The notes beneath the pieces are model-generated. The model was not told the origin of the DNA and did not search any database. It saw nothing but the letters and a program-made list of their open reading frames with translations. DNA of 64,000 nt, from contig NW_023998456.1 in NCBI RefSeq assembly GCF_014805625.2, forward strand, positions 1,503,782-1,567,781. The letters are read 5' to 3'. Shown here piece after piece: positions 32,616-42,761 of this stretch; within the stretch, counting starts at the first letter, position 1; the number at the start of each line of letters is the position of its first letter. A program made the translations under genes and the position numbers. This DNA is from Glossina fuscipes. Its lineage: Eukaryota; Arthropoda; Insecta; Diptera; Glossinidae.

Positions 32616-34237
32616 TCATGCCTTTTCAAAACGTAAGAATAAATCGCCTCTGGCTTTTAACATGAAAGATTTTTCATCAAATTTTAATTGAGCCACGGTT
32701 TTGGAGCACTCTTCAACACGACATATCTTCAAAATGTGAGCCAAGCCTAGTTTAAGCTGCAACAAGCCCAAGCGGCTGCCTATGCAACCATGGGGGCCCA
32801 CGCCGAAGGGTAAATAAGAAGAAGGAAGCACAGAGCAAATGTTTTTAGATGAAAATCGTTCCGGATTAAAAAAATCGGGTTGAGGCCAGTACTAAAAATA
32901 AAAAGGATAAGAAGACGTTGTAGATATAATATGTAACGAATGTGTTTTGAAAGTTTTTTGTGAAAATTGGTTACCTTCTCGTCCCTGTGTAAGCCCAAGA
33001 TAGAAACGTAAACAGGCATGCCTTTGGGTACATAAACTGATCCATGTTTTGTTGTAAAATTAAAGCCTTTATTTCTTTGCAAAGGGGTACATTCTCTATT
33101 GATGAATGCAGCTGAGGGATACATACGTAAGCCTTCGCAAACAACTTGATGAAGGTAGCTTAATTGTTGTAGCTGGTCAAAGGAAAGCGCGGGCTTTTGT
33201 TTAAAGGCTTCATTGATTTCTTGACGCAAACGTTGCTGTATTTCGGGCTGCTTAGCTAATTCATACAATGTTAAGGCGAGAACAGAAGAAGATGTTTCAA
33301 AACCTGCCAATAAAAATATCGCAGCTTGGGCCGTTATAAAATCTGGATGGTTTGCAAACGGATAACCGGTTCTTTCTAATTCCAACAGATTGCCTAGCAA
33401 ATCTTGATTTTCTGATGCCTGGAATCCACGCCGTTGCTTGCGAATTGCGGTTACGAATTCTTTTATAAATTTCGTATAAGATTGAGGAAACACTCGAATT
33501 CGTAATATATCCGTCAAGTGAGGTAGAAAGAATGTTACCATAAATGCTAAGGTTTTATAGAAACTCACCTTCAAAAGTTTTAGGGTTTGTTTACGCACTT
33601 CAGAGTGACCTTTTTTTAATCCTCCAGCATGTACACCAAAATGCACTAAGGAAGTCAGATCTGTGGTGAATAAAGAACACAATTCTTTTACTTCAATTAT
33701 GCCCTCATTCGCGGGAGAGATTATTTTTAAAAGATGCTTTTCCAAATCCTCGGCTATCTGCAACATTAAAGGGTATTTGCGCTCGCGTAATTGACCACTG
33801 GTAAATACTTTGCACAGCTGCAAACGGCTCGCACGCCAAGCAGGATACTTAGCTAGAGCTAATGCTAAAGAACCCGATCTGTCATTTCGACCAGCCGCCT
33901 CATAACGATTCGCAAACGAATGGCTATTTTTAATGAATAATGACTGAATCAGTTCCGGTTCTCTTACCAACAGAGCTGGTTTGTTTAATATGTAAATACC
34001 ACCCACAGCTGCTTGCCTGAGGGTACGGTGCCTATATAGCGCCAAAAATTGTTCGCCAAACGATATCTTTAAGAAGAGTAAGTCTTTTAGGTTACCCAAC
34101 AACGGTAAAGGATGGATGAAAGGCAAATTTCTGCTTCGCCAATATTTTGATAAATAAAGGTGATGAATAAAGATCAATGTTAAAACAAGCAGCAAAACAC
34201 ATAGCACAAGCGTAATGAAGAGCTGAATACTTATCAT
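32616..34237 (-). CDS. Cytochrome P450, CYP6-like, divergent subfamily (P450-B)
   Basis: An ER-anchored haem monooxygenase; substrate unknown. Exon 1 is 34237-32975 (421 codons), intron 32892-32974 (83 bp, GTAACC to TTTAG), exon 2 32891-32616 (91 codons), in all 512 residues. The ATG at 34237 was chosen over an in-frame ATG at 34321 because it begins a proper membrane anchor and lies downstream of the minus-strand TATA box at 34288-34297. Visible elements: PLPLLGNL hinge (43-50), helix-C WRASR (134-138), I-helix AGFETS (311-316), K-helix EGLR (368-371), PERF (431-434), and haem loop FGVGPHGCIG with Cys457. The intron position is the same as in P450-A, so the genes are old tandem relatives despite low identity. 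It is head-to-head with P450-A2 across 169 bases. It is the only intact P450-B in the window; a stub and a dead copy lie at 10133 and 41680. Confidence 0.93.
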
Positions 34238-34406
34238 GATGTAAAAACGACTGTAAACAAAGCGTTTGTTTAAAAATATTCTCAATTGTATATAATGTGA
34301 TTGAAGATAGCAAACGGTCATTAGGGTTAAGTTTTGAATTTGCTAAAGGTTTATATAACATCAAAAGTTTCCACAGTTTTACTAATAAGTTTTTCGTGTT
34401 GAGAGA
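34238..34406. promoter_or_regulatory. Bidirectional promoter between P450-B and P450-A2
   Basis: Only 169 bases separate the two divergent ATGs. For P450-A2, TATATAA lies at 34352-34358. For P450-B, the minus strand reads CATTATATACA over about 34287-34297. Between the two boxes lies the block TGATTGAAGATAG with AAACGGTCATTAGGGT (34298-34328), also present before the P450-A genes at 10499 and 42762. A shared control region for the two genes is a reasonable inference. Confidence 0.65.
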
Positions 34407-36032
34407 ATGTGGTTCGAAATAACTTTGGCTTTGCTGTTGCTACTAGTAGTTCTTTTATATGTTTACCTAACGTATCATTATCGGTATTGGCTGCGTCATG
34501 GTGTCGCCTACGTCAAACCCAGTCCTATACTCGGTAATTTAGGATGTTTACTGCGCATGCAATGCACTTCTGCTCATATGATACAAGCGATCTATAACTA
34601 CCCTGAGGCCGGAGATCGTCCTTTCGTTGGTATTTATCTTTTTCATCGTCCGGCTTTGCTGCTACGCGATCCTGGACTGATAAAACGCATTCTAAGTAAG
34701 GATTTTCCAAAATTTTCTAATCGGTTTTCGAACTCAGATTATTTTGGTGACCCTCTTGGATCTTTGAATTTATTCTTTCTAAAAAATCCTTACTGGAAGG
34801 AAATACGTCTGAAGCTGACTCCTTTCTTTTCAACTGGGAAATTGAAACAAATGTTTGCTCTAATCGAAGAAGTGGGACTTAATCTTAATGAATATCTCTT
34901 GAAAATGCCTTTAAACGGCGATAATAGTTTCCAACTGGAGCTTAAGGAACTTTGTGCATTGTACACCACGGATGTTATTGCAACTGTAGCTTTCGGTGTA
35001 CAAGCGAATTCTTTTAAATATCCGAATGGAGAATTTCGTCGTAACGGTCGTGAAATATTTCGTTTTAGCACTAGGCGTGCCTTAAATTTTAGTGTTGTTT
35101 TTTTCTTGCCACATTTAGTCCCGTATTTGGGCATAAAAGTCGTGTCACCGAAGCAAACGGAATTTTTACGGTCTGCAATGAATCGGGTGCTGGAAGAGCG
35201 GGAGAAATCAGGAATAAAGCGTCACGATTTAATCGATATTCTGATAGAATTCAAAAATCAAACTACAACCCAACCAAGACAAGATGGTTTAAGATTTGAA
35301 GGTGATCTATTAGTCGCTCAGGCGGCTATATTTTTTACAGCTGGATTTGAGTCAACCTCGGCAACAATGTCTTTTGCTTTATACGAATTGGCAAAACACT
35401 CCGAAATGCAAGAGAGATTACGCAAAGAAGTACGCGATGCTCTTAGCGAAAGCCGCGGAAGGATCACACAACAGATCGTTGAGAACTTGGAATATATGCA
35501 AATGATTATAGACGAAACATTGAGACTTTACCCTCCGTTACCTTTCTTAGATCGCGAATGCTCTTTGCCTAAAGGCCAGAGTTACTCGTTAGAGCCGTTC
35601 CATTCGTTTTCAATACCTGCAGGCATGCCCGTTTATACACCTATCTACGCTTTACATATGGATCCGAAGGTAAGAAATAAAATAAAGCCATAGGTTCCAA
35701 TATTTCTTTAAAAATCACTTTGGTTTTTGTATCCTGCCATATAGTATTTCCCGCAACCTCACGAATTTCAGCCGGAACGTTTTTCGCCCGAGCGTAAAAA
35801 ATTGATAACTCCCTATACGTATATGCCTTTCGGATTGGGTCCTCACGCCTGCATTGGTGAACGTTTTGCTATGCTACAATCTAAGGTTGGTTTATTAAAT
35901 TTCTTACGCAATCATCGAGTGACATTGGCAGATAAAAGTGTAAGAAGTATTAAATTAGATCCAAAGGCTTTAATTTTACAATCCCAAGGTGGTATACATT
36001 TAAATGTTATACGAGACCCTTTAAAGTATTAA
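34407..36032 (+). CDS. Cytochrome P450, CYP6-like (P450-A2)
   Basis: Exon 1 is 34407-35669 (421 codons), intron 35670-35744 (75 bp, GTAAGA to TATAG), exon 2 35745-36032 (95 codons), total 516 residues. N-terminal anchor, KPSPILGN hinge, helix-C WKEIR, I-helix AGFEST, ETLR, PERF and haem loop FGLGPHACIG are all present, and the FSTGK segment is normal. The sequence is a mosaic. Residues about 35-110 follow the paralogue at 42762, while the region of about residues 205-315 is nearly identical to the one at 10499. The LRLYPPLPF segment again follows 42762. Head-to-head with intact P450-B, it is the best candidate for the ancestral arrangement. Nothing in the frame suggests loss of function. Confidence 0.95.
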
Positions 36033-36380
36033 ACGAGGAGAGTAGTTTTTAATCACTTTAATGCAGATAAACACTAGGATTGATATGCGGACCATGTTTA
36101 AAATTTCTCTAAAAACCGCGCATTTCTGAACAGTGTGTTTACATACTTTCTATATTTACATATAAGGCACACTTTTAATTAAGAATTAAATGTTATCCGA
36201 GATCCTTTGAATTATTGAACGAGGAAAGATATTGCTAACCACCTTGATGCAAATACACTGTGGCACTGACATGTGAACTATGTTTACAATTTCTCTAAAA
36301 ACGGCATTCATGAGAAATTTCTCAACAGTATGTTTAGAAACTCCCTATAATTAGAAATAACGCGTGCTTCAAATTATAAA
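36003..36380 (+). repeat. 186 bp tandem duplication of the P450-A2 3' end
   Basis: The last coding bases and stop (TGTTATACGAGACCCTTT, then TATTAAACGAGG) recur 186 bases downstream in diverged form (TGTTATCCGAGATCCTTT, then TATTGAACGAGG at 36191-36230), together with the following flank. The second copy lies in the 3' flank and is non-functional. Confidence 0.75.
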
Positions 36381-36654
36381 TTCAAAGTCCACTCAAAAAT
36401 TTCAACTGTGAATATGCCTTTTTTTCATGCAATCAAGAAAAACATGCAATACTTGTAGCGTTTGTGAAACATCAGGGCATTACAAGTGTGCATTGTAGTG
36501 AAATTATAAGCTAATTGTTACTTAAGTTTAGTAGAAATAATGCTTGATTTATTCGTGTGTTGTGCCAGGTCGAAATTAGTTGAATGCTTTCTTCCCATAT
36601 GGCCGTATATTTTATTCATATCAAAAATTACTCTCCTTAACAACGTCCACCATT

Positions 36655-37047
36655 AAATATCCTACGCCACTTCGTTTAATGCAACTATTCATATAACGAC
36701 TTTTCAAAATAAGGCGTTGTATGACAAGTGGTTCAAAAAAAAAGCGCTCTACCTTGGTCTAAAACATGTCGATCTACCAAATTTCATCAAATTATCTGAA
36801 AATTTACGAATTGCAAGTTCAACAAATCAAAACAAAACAAACTAGGCAAATGGACAGGCAAGCCAAAATCGGGCAAAGTTACATCGGTCTGAATCCGCCT
36901 GAGTAGCCGAAGGCGAGCAATCTCGATTAGCAAGTCAATGGTCGTGGGTTCGAATCTCAAGTGCGGTAGAGTTTTTAATAAAAATCCGATAGCCTTAGAT
37001 GCTAGTGCTTTTATGAGTTTAGTCTTAGAGTTTATTTCTCTGGCGAA

Positions 37048-37081
<34 letters not shown>

Positions 37082-37150
37082 TATCGGTCTGAGTCCCTAT
37101 CTCAAATCCGTCTGGGAGTTGCATATATCCGCACTAAATTAATGTATCCT
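36655..37150 (+). repeat. Dispersed inverted-repeat element split by a SINE
   Basis: The left part (ATATCCTACGCCACTTCGTT to AGCCAAAATCGGGCAAAG) ends at 36892, and the right part resumes at 37083 with ATCGGTCTGAGTCCCTATCT and a degenerate CCGTCTGGGAGTTGCAT. The 190 bp between them is the SINE. Bases 36500-36660, just before, are related to the 3' flank of unit 0. Confidence 0.7.
36893..37082 (+). mobile_element. tRNA-derived SINE, copy 2, with perfect target duplication
   Basis: A complete copy: ATCCGCCTGAGTAGCCGAA head, B box GGGTTCGAATC (36951-36961), body and a (TAA)n tail. The 10-base duplication ATCGGTCTGA flanks it at 36883-36892 and 37083-37092. Insertion was into the inverted-repeat element listed above, which dates the SINE as younger. 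Confidence 0.9.
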
Positions 37151-37774
37151 TGTAACGCAAAACATATAGATTCGGCGTCTCCCATTGCAAACCATGGGCA
37201 GAAAGGAAGCCTTAGGAAGGGCTCAGGACTTATGATCTCCCCGTTCGGAAAGAAGGTATTTCTTCTAGATGTCCGTGGGGTGACCGTAGGATAAACATTT
37301 AAAACCCTCCATATTTCTCGAATTAGCTAGCTCAGCAATGACACGTGGTACTTATGAAGAGCTCTAAAAATAATAAAGTCAATAGTTCAATAGTTAGACG
37401 ACTTACAGACATTTTGTTACTATACATTTTCTGTTTTTTTTTTCCAAAAATATTTTTTACATTACTCATGGACTTGTCCCGCACTTTCTTGCATTTTTGC
37501 GTTGTTTCCTAATTCAACGACATTTTCTCGATTTTTATACGCGCCAGCGAAGAATGTGCATATACTCATTTTATCATAATGTTTGCTACAACCAAAAGGA
37601 CGCTTCAGAATGGATTTCTGAATTGGTTAAGCCATGTCTGCCCATCTCCCTATTTGTTGGCGTGGTTTGTTCTTTCGGTATTCTCCTGGTCGCAAAAAGT
37701 CAGATATCGACTTCAAATTTGGCAGAAACATTGGAAGCCTTTGCACATAGGTTGGTATTGGAAATAATAGAGCA
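37151..37774. other. Intergenic, nothing recognised
   Basis: No supported gene; a 107-codon forward frame at 37497 has no protein-like features. Confidence 0.35.
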
Positions 37775-38215
37775 CAAGCGCACGATGAAGCGTAAACCGA
37801 ACGCAACTCCGTTTTTCTAAACAAAACTTTGTAGATTTCTCTTCATTACTCACAAATTATAAAAGATAGACATTTTTCACATTTATTTTACACACTACCA
37901 TTTATGTGGCAAAAATGAAATATCGTCCATGCCTGCACAAAGTTACGAATGATGGAATTTTCTTGTTTTAATTTTTTTGAGGTTTTATGCTTACTAATGC
38001 TAAGCTAAACAAGACAGAACGTTCAAAATTATTTTGTACATTCCACAAATTATCCGACTAAAAGCGCGTTAACTCTGAAGTAAATGTGGCGGACACCACG
38101 ACCTGGCGGATTAGTTTTTTCTTAATAACACCAACGATATGGGTATCAAATAAAAGGACTTGAAAAGTTGAACATGACAAGGTAAGTTGGTTAATTCTAA
38201 TTTAATTATGGTGGA
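37775..38215 (-). repeat. Interspersed repeat, reverse copy of 13950-14430
   Basis: Matches the forward copy in opposite orientation from GAGCACAAGCGCACGATGAA (37768 onward) to GGTGGACGTCACGATG (38211 onward). The internal 45-base repeat is better preserved here: on the minus strand CGTGGTGTCCGCC and CGTGACGTCCACC occur in the same order. Confidence 0.7.
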
Positions 38216-39690
38216 CGTCACGATGTGGTAGATTACTTTTTCGTAACAATACCTTTTAATGAAATAACAGGTGGAAGATAAAGTAAAAGCATGGGGCTCC
38301 AACGGTGGTCCGTTCGTGGTGGCAACCAGGATTCGGCCTTAGCCGAATGTTGTTGTATTTGTTTTTGTGTACAACTTATGTTCAAATTTTTTTGCCCTCG
38401 AGTTTTACTAACATATAATTTTTGCTTTTTCACCTTTGCCATCTTTTCTTGAACGGAGTTGCTACCATCCGGAATCTATCTCGGAAGTTTGAAGATTGCC
38501 TTCAGATTAAATCATTCAAGGCTAAAAATTGACTGCGACCTGCCAACATATACGTCCACAAAATATTAGAAACTGGAGCAACTTCAACAAATAACCTGAA
38601 AATTTGTTTTCGATCTAATGAAGATATTTCCAAAATATGCCGGCACCACACCATCCCCGTGTTCGATTACGAAGTCGTTCAGCAGCGTGCCTAGAGCACT
38701 TCGGATTGGCTCACTTGGCTCTGTCTCCATAAGATTATTCATATTCATTTTCCCAGATATTTGTATGATCTGTATGATGATTTGTATGATTCGGTTCATT
38801 AGCTTCGAACGCACAATAAATCTGATACTGCCAGATTACAAATTTCTAAGATCTTCAAAACTGCTTTTGTTACCGCAGTGAAAATATTGAATTCTTTGCC
38901 GCTTGACATAAAGGCAGTTATTAAATCCCATAGATTTGCAATTGAGATTCGAACTTTCTATTACTGATGAGATAGTGAGTGATCTTTACTTTTTTTTCTA
39001 TTTTTGTTTAGCAATTTATTTCTTTTATGTTAAAATATTGATTTAAAAAAATATGTTATGCTATAATTACAATAAATTGGTTTAATACCGCAAATACACG
39101 CACACAAGTTTAACAGTAAGATTATCTAATATTTTAGTTTCGTATAACTATTCAGTGTACTGGACGGCAAGGGGTATTTAGTATGTAATAAGAACTCTCT
39201 TTTGTAACTTATTATTAACTCTAATATTAATTAATTCAATTAAATGAAAGATGTTTATCACCGATAAAATCTAATGTTTATACACTAATTGCGATCTAGA
39301 GTTTGTGTCAACTCAATTTTCTTTATGAATATTTGCAAGTAGATAGCCGCACGTAATCGTTTGACTACAATTTTATGTTTGTTCATAAATGCATTCAAAC
39401 GGGTAGTTGATATTGGTGTACTAATACACTACCGAAATAAAAATAATCCAACTTACGGCTTTAAGGCCTGCATTGACACGCCCAAAAAAGGACTTTAAAC
39501 AGCAAAGATCAAAAGGAAAAATGTTACAATGTTGTCTTCGTCTAAGTACAGTAAAATTGCAATTTCAAGAGTTTACCCCAATGCCGGAATTCTTATTATT
39601 TTTCTCCTTTTTCTATTATAGTTGAAATTAAGAGTTCACACAAATCAACTTAAAATTACGTCGACAATTAGCCCAAATCTAAGTAATTAA
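38216..39690. other. Intergenic, nothing recognised
   Basis: AT-rich sequence with ATTTGTATGATCTGTATGAT-type short repeats at 38758-38796. Bases 38300-38350 (CGTTCGTGGTGGCAACCAGG) extend the style of the preceding repeat. No gene. Confidence 0.35.
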
Positions 39691-41235
39691 CACTAAACCT
39701 ACCGACATTCATGTATTCCTACCATGAGCGGTCAACTGACCGCTTCAAAAAAACATATGTATCTTAGTAAAGTAGATAGTAAACAAAATATTTTTCTGAT
39801 GCTACAATAAAAACCCGTTCCCCGCTTTTCAATGTTGTATGTTTTATTTACTTTTACAAATTTTGTTTGTTTTATTGACTTTACAATATCTTATTTGACA
39901 AGATCTCCGTTCAGTGGAAACAGTATTTGCATTTATTATTGTTTTTGATGAGCATTCTTTGTTTACCTGTTTCTCTTTCGGTCCCAAGTTACTCTGCCAA
40001 TTGAAATAAAAACTCATGCCTCGATATTTCCTCACCCGTCCTTTCTTTATACAAAATCCAAGCATTTATCCCGGCTAAATCTAAGATATTGAAAAATTTT
40101 CTGGCCATTTGATCGGCTACATCTACACCCAATTTTGTACTATTGTAAAACCTAATTGTCTCTCGTATACGGGCGTCATTTTTTTCAATTTTAACGGATG
40201 AATGCATTGAACTTACTATCCTTTGCCTGTCTCGCTAATTTTGGTAGCTCTCTTTTATTTCTCCGGATAGTTCCAACAAGCGCAGTTCTTTTTGCTAGAA
40301 GTTTACTCGCTAGTGACGCGCTTGTAAAAAAATTGCCAACTGCTATATTTCTGCCATGGCCCGTATATGGTTCTGCTAAATTCAAAGTTACAAACTCTTC
40401 AAGTGGGATTGATGATTCTCTCCCTTCATCTTTTCCCAAATGTGGAAAGCCGTTTACTATATATTTATTACTTACATCGGAAGCTAACCAGAATTTTATG
40501 CCAAATTTGTCCCGTTTGTAAATCTACAACGTGCTTTTGCAGGAAACAATTGTTCATCTATAGCAAGATATGCTCCTGGTTTATAACCAGGCTTTGACTG
40601 TTTTCGATAAATTTATACCAAACTTGAGAAATCAATGCGAACTTATCGTTTCGTAAGCGTTTGCTTCGTTGATTTTTGTTGTCAAATCGAATAAATCTCA
40701 TGATTCCTACGAAGTCATTTCGACTCATAGTTGTCGAGAAAAATGACGGACCCCATTTCGTGTTCCATAAATGTGATAAATTAATGTTTTTAGCCTCATA
40801 TGCGCCGCGTGCATATAGAAGTCCAATAAATGCATATAATTTTGCAATAGATAAATTCCATTTCGTTTTCAACACTCGAAATGCCTCTGATTCCGTATAT
40901 TCTCTTACGTGTAAGACACATTGATTAGATTGTAGGTTGTGTATAATTACATTGTAGACGCGTAAAACAATTTCGAGAATGCGATTATCGAAGAATATAG
41001 TCGTAAATAACATAAATGTTTCAAGCGGTCAAATGACCGTTCGTGGTAGACTAGACATGGTATAATTTGTTTTCGGAAAATAAACAATAAAAAAGTTGTA
41101 AATATTGAAAAATAGGTTGTATCTATATTTTAGGAAAAATCAATAAGCTAAATGATGATATGGTAACGTTGTATGCGAGAAATTTTAAACGAAATTTCAA
41201 AAACGGTCTTTCGACCGCGCATGGTAGTTTTAGTG
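39691..41235 (-). mobile_element. PiggyBac-like element, internally deleted
   Basis: Left end CACTAAACCTACC (39691) follows TTAA (39687-39690). Right end, read inward, is CACTAAAACTACC (41235) with CTAA (41236-41239), a one-base change from the expected TTAA duplication. At 1545 bp it is well below typical autonomous piggyBac elements. Three subterminal palindromes of CGGTC/GACCG type lie at 39727-39744, 41024-41041 and 41203-41218, each next to a CTACCATG-like sequence. Confidence 0.85.
39844..41013 (-). pseudogene. PiggyBac-like transposase, fragmented
   Basis: Blocks in order on the minus strand: 41013-40558 (LYAFIGLLYARGAYEAKN, FFSTTMSRNDFVGIMRFIRF, RLRNDKFALI), a short stretch at about 40565-40520 with IDEQLFPAKARC (the first catalytic Asp), 40439-40191 (GKDEGRESSIPLEEF, GRNIAVGNFFTS), and 40207-39989 (STKLGVDVADQM, which holds the third Asp, and AWILYKERTGEEISRHEF). 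Frameshifts separate these blocks and part of the region after the first Asp is missing, as is the usual acidic N-terminus. In GRNIAVGNFFTS the second catalytic Asp (normally V-D-N-F-F-T-S) is Gly. The transposase is inactive. Confidence 0.85.
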
Positions 41236-41679
41236 CTAATGCAAGCTCGACACGTTCGCTCGGCCAGTGTAGTGTATTAAGTACTCCAATCAATTGTGTA
41301 GATTAACATAGAGATGTGCATAGAGATCGCCAGCCCACCAGGGCCCTACGCTATTTGTGGCAAGAATACATTAAGTTTTTTATGGTATACGCAAAACCCG
41401 AAAGAGCTTAAACTAGGTCCAAGTTTCTGTTCCCCTCCCCTCCATCATAATGTGACCCATAAACTTGTTGAGATAAGATTGGACTAGATAGTCTTGTGCA
41501 TTTTGTACCCTTCGTATAAGAAAGATGATGTGACAAAAACGCTTAGTTTTGGATATTCGGTGACAAACGTTTATATTATATAATCTTTTAAGTCATTTTT
41601 ATTCATTTAATTTATTGAACTATTTTTTAAACTTTTATAAAACCTTTGCTCAATTCAGACTAATTAATCCTAATGGAGT
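41236..41679. other. Intergenic between piggyBac relic and P450-B pseudogene
   Basis: No gene seen. Homology to the 3' flank of P450-B begins near its end. Confidence 0.35.
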
Positions 41680-42620
41680 AATATGGAAGATTTATCGACA
41701 AATTTTAATTCGGTCACCGTTTGAAGGACTCTCTTAATTGCCAATATAATTTGCACCTAGTTCAGCCTATAAGGACTCAAGCTAAAGAATTAATAAGCAA
41801 CAGCAAGCCTAGTGTTTCGATGAAAATCGTTCTGGATAAAAAGATAGTGAAAAAATACAACAAAAAGTTATAGGTAGTTGTACTCAGGATCCGCCGAGTG
41901 GCCGAATAGGCAAAGAGTCTCCACTAGCAACTCAAATTTCAAGTGCGGTAGAGTTTCTAATAAAGCCGATAGCCTTAGATGCTAATGCTTTACAACTTTA
42001 AACTTACAATTTATTCTCTGATTTAATTGCATTTTCTCAAGCTTTTAAGTGAGAATTAATTAACTAACTTTCCGTTCTTGTGACAGCCGTAAACCAGAAT
42101 GCCTTTGGAAATATAGATTGCTCTGTGTTTCGTTGTAAAAATAAAAAGTTTACAATTAGACGAAGGGATACGTTCTTGTTCGATGAATACATCTGGGGGA
42201 TGCATGCGTAAATTTTTACGTCGCACGTCATGAAGACTAGGTATTAACTGGTAAAGCTAGTCAAAGTTGATGTAGGAGTTTTGTTTGCTTTCGTTTGTTT
42301 AGTTCTCGAACTGACCACTTCTTATTGAATATTTTTAATGAATGACAAATGAATCAGTTCTTGTTGTCTTAATAAAAATGCATTTATTTAACATATAGAT
42401 ACCGAGTGCCATGTACGGAGTAATGGCAGAATACTTATGTAATATAACATCAGCGACTGCTAACTAAAACACTCCTGTACCAAGAGTACATCTTTTAAAT
42501 TGTACAACAACAAAATAACAAATAAAACTCAAAATCAACATCAATTGACCATAGCATCAATGCAATGGAGAGTTTAATAGATAACAAGACGCGAGAACGA
42601 CTGCGCATAAAGCTCTGGTC
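41680..42620 (-). pseudogene. P450-B pseudogene, unit 3
   Basis: Scattered but collinear homology to the intact P450-B at 32616-34237. Bases 41684-41735 (ATTTATCGACAAATTTTAATT, split matches) correspond to the end of exon 2, and 41800-41855 (CAAGCCTAGTG, GATGAAAATCGTTCTGGAT) to the start of exon 2. Bases 42080-42290 (CCAGAATGCCTTTGGAAATA, ATGAATACATCTGGGGGATGC) correspond to the end of exon 1, and 42300-42480 to small exon 1 pieces. Large exon 1 deletions and many stops make it dead. A SINE sits where the intron was. It is head-to-head with P450-A3, so the divergent pair was duplicated here too. Confidence 0.75.
41888..42025 (+). mobile_element. tRNA-derived SINE, copy 3, truncated
   Basis: Begins GATCCGCCGAGTGGCCGAAT. 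This version of the head is closer to a true tRNA A box than the other copies. It continues through AAGTGCGGTAGAG and GATAGCCTTAGATGC to about 42025. The B-box region is deleted or altered, and the AAT tail is lost. It lies within the intron relic of the P450-B pseudogene. Confidence 0.8.
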
Positions 42621-42650
42621 TTTCAAAAATATCTCAAACCGTCAATAATA

Positions 42651-42711
42651 TAATTAAAGATAGCAAATGGTCATTAGGGTCAAATTTTGAAATAACCGAA
42701 TCTTTATATAA
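42651..42711 (+). promoter_or_regulatory. Core promoter of P450-A3
   Basis: TTTATATAA at 42703-42711 lies about 50 bases before the ATG. The upstream block at 42651-42681 reads TAATTAAAGATAG with CAAATGGTCATTAGGGT, a diverged form of the block before the other P450-A genes. Confidence 0.55.
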
Positions 42712-42761
42712 GACCCAAAATTTGCCTAAAACTTTAGTAATAAATTCTTTGTTTTAAAAGA

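Noticed and set aside
34238..34321. Upstream in-frame ATG for P450-B at 34321
   Set aside because: It lies upstream of the minus-strand TATA box, adds 28 residues without a membrane anchor, and overlaps the conserved promoter block.
34790..35134. Minus-strand frames inside P450 exons
   Set aside because: They are antisense shadows of the P450 coding sequence.
36893..36970. A functional tRNA gene (class II)
   Set aside because: A- and B-box-like motifs are present, but there is no paired acceptor stem, and the sequence continues into a SINE body with a microsatellite tail in several copies.
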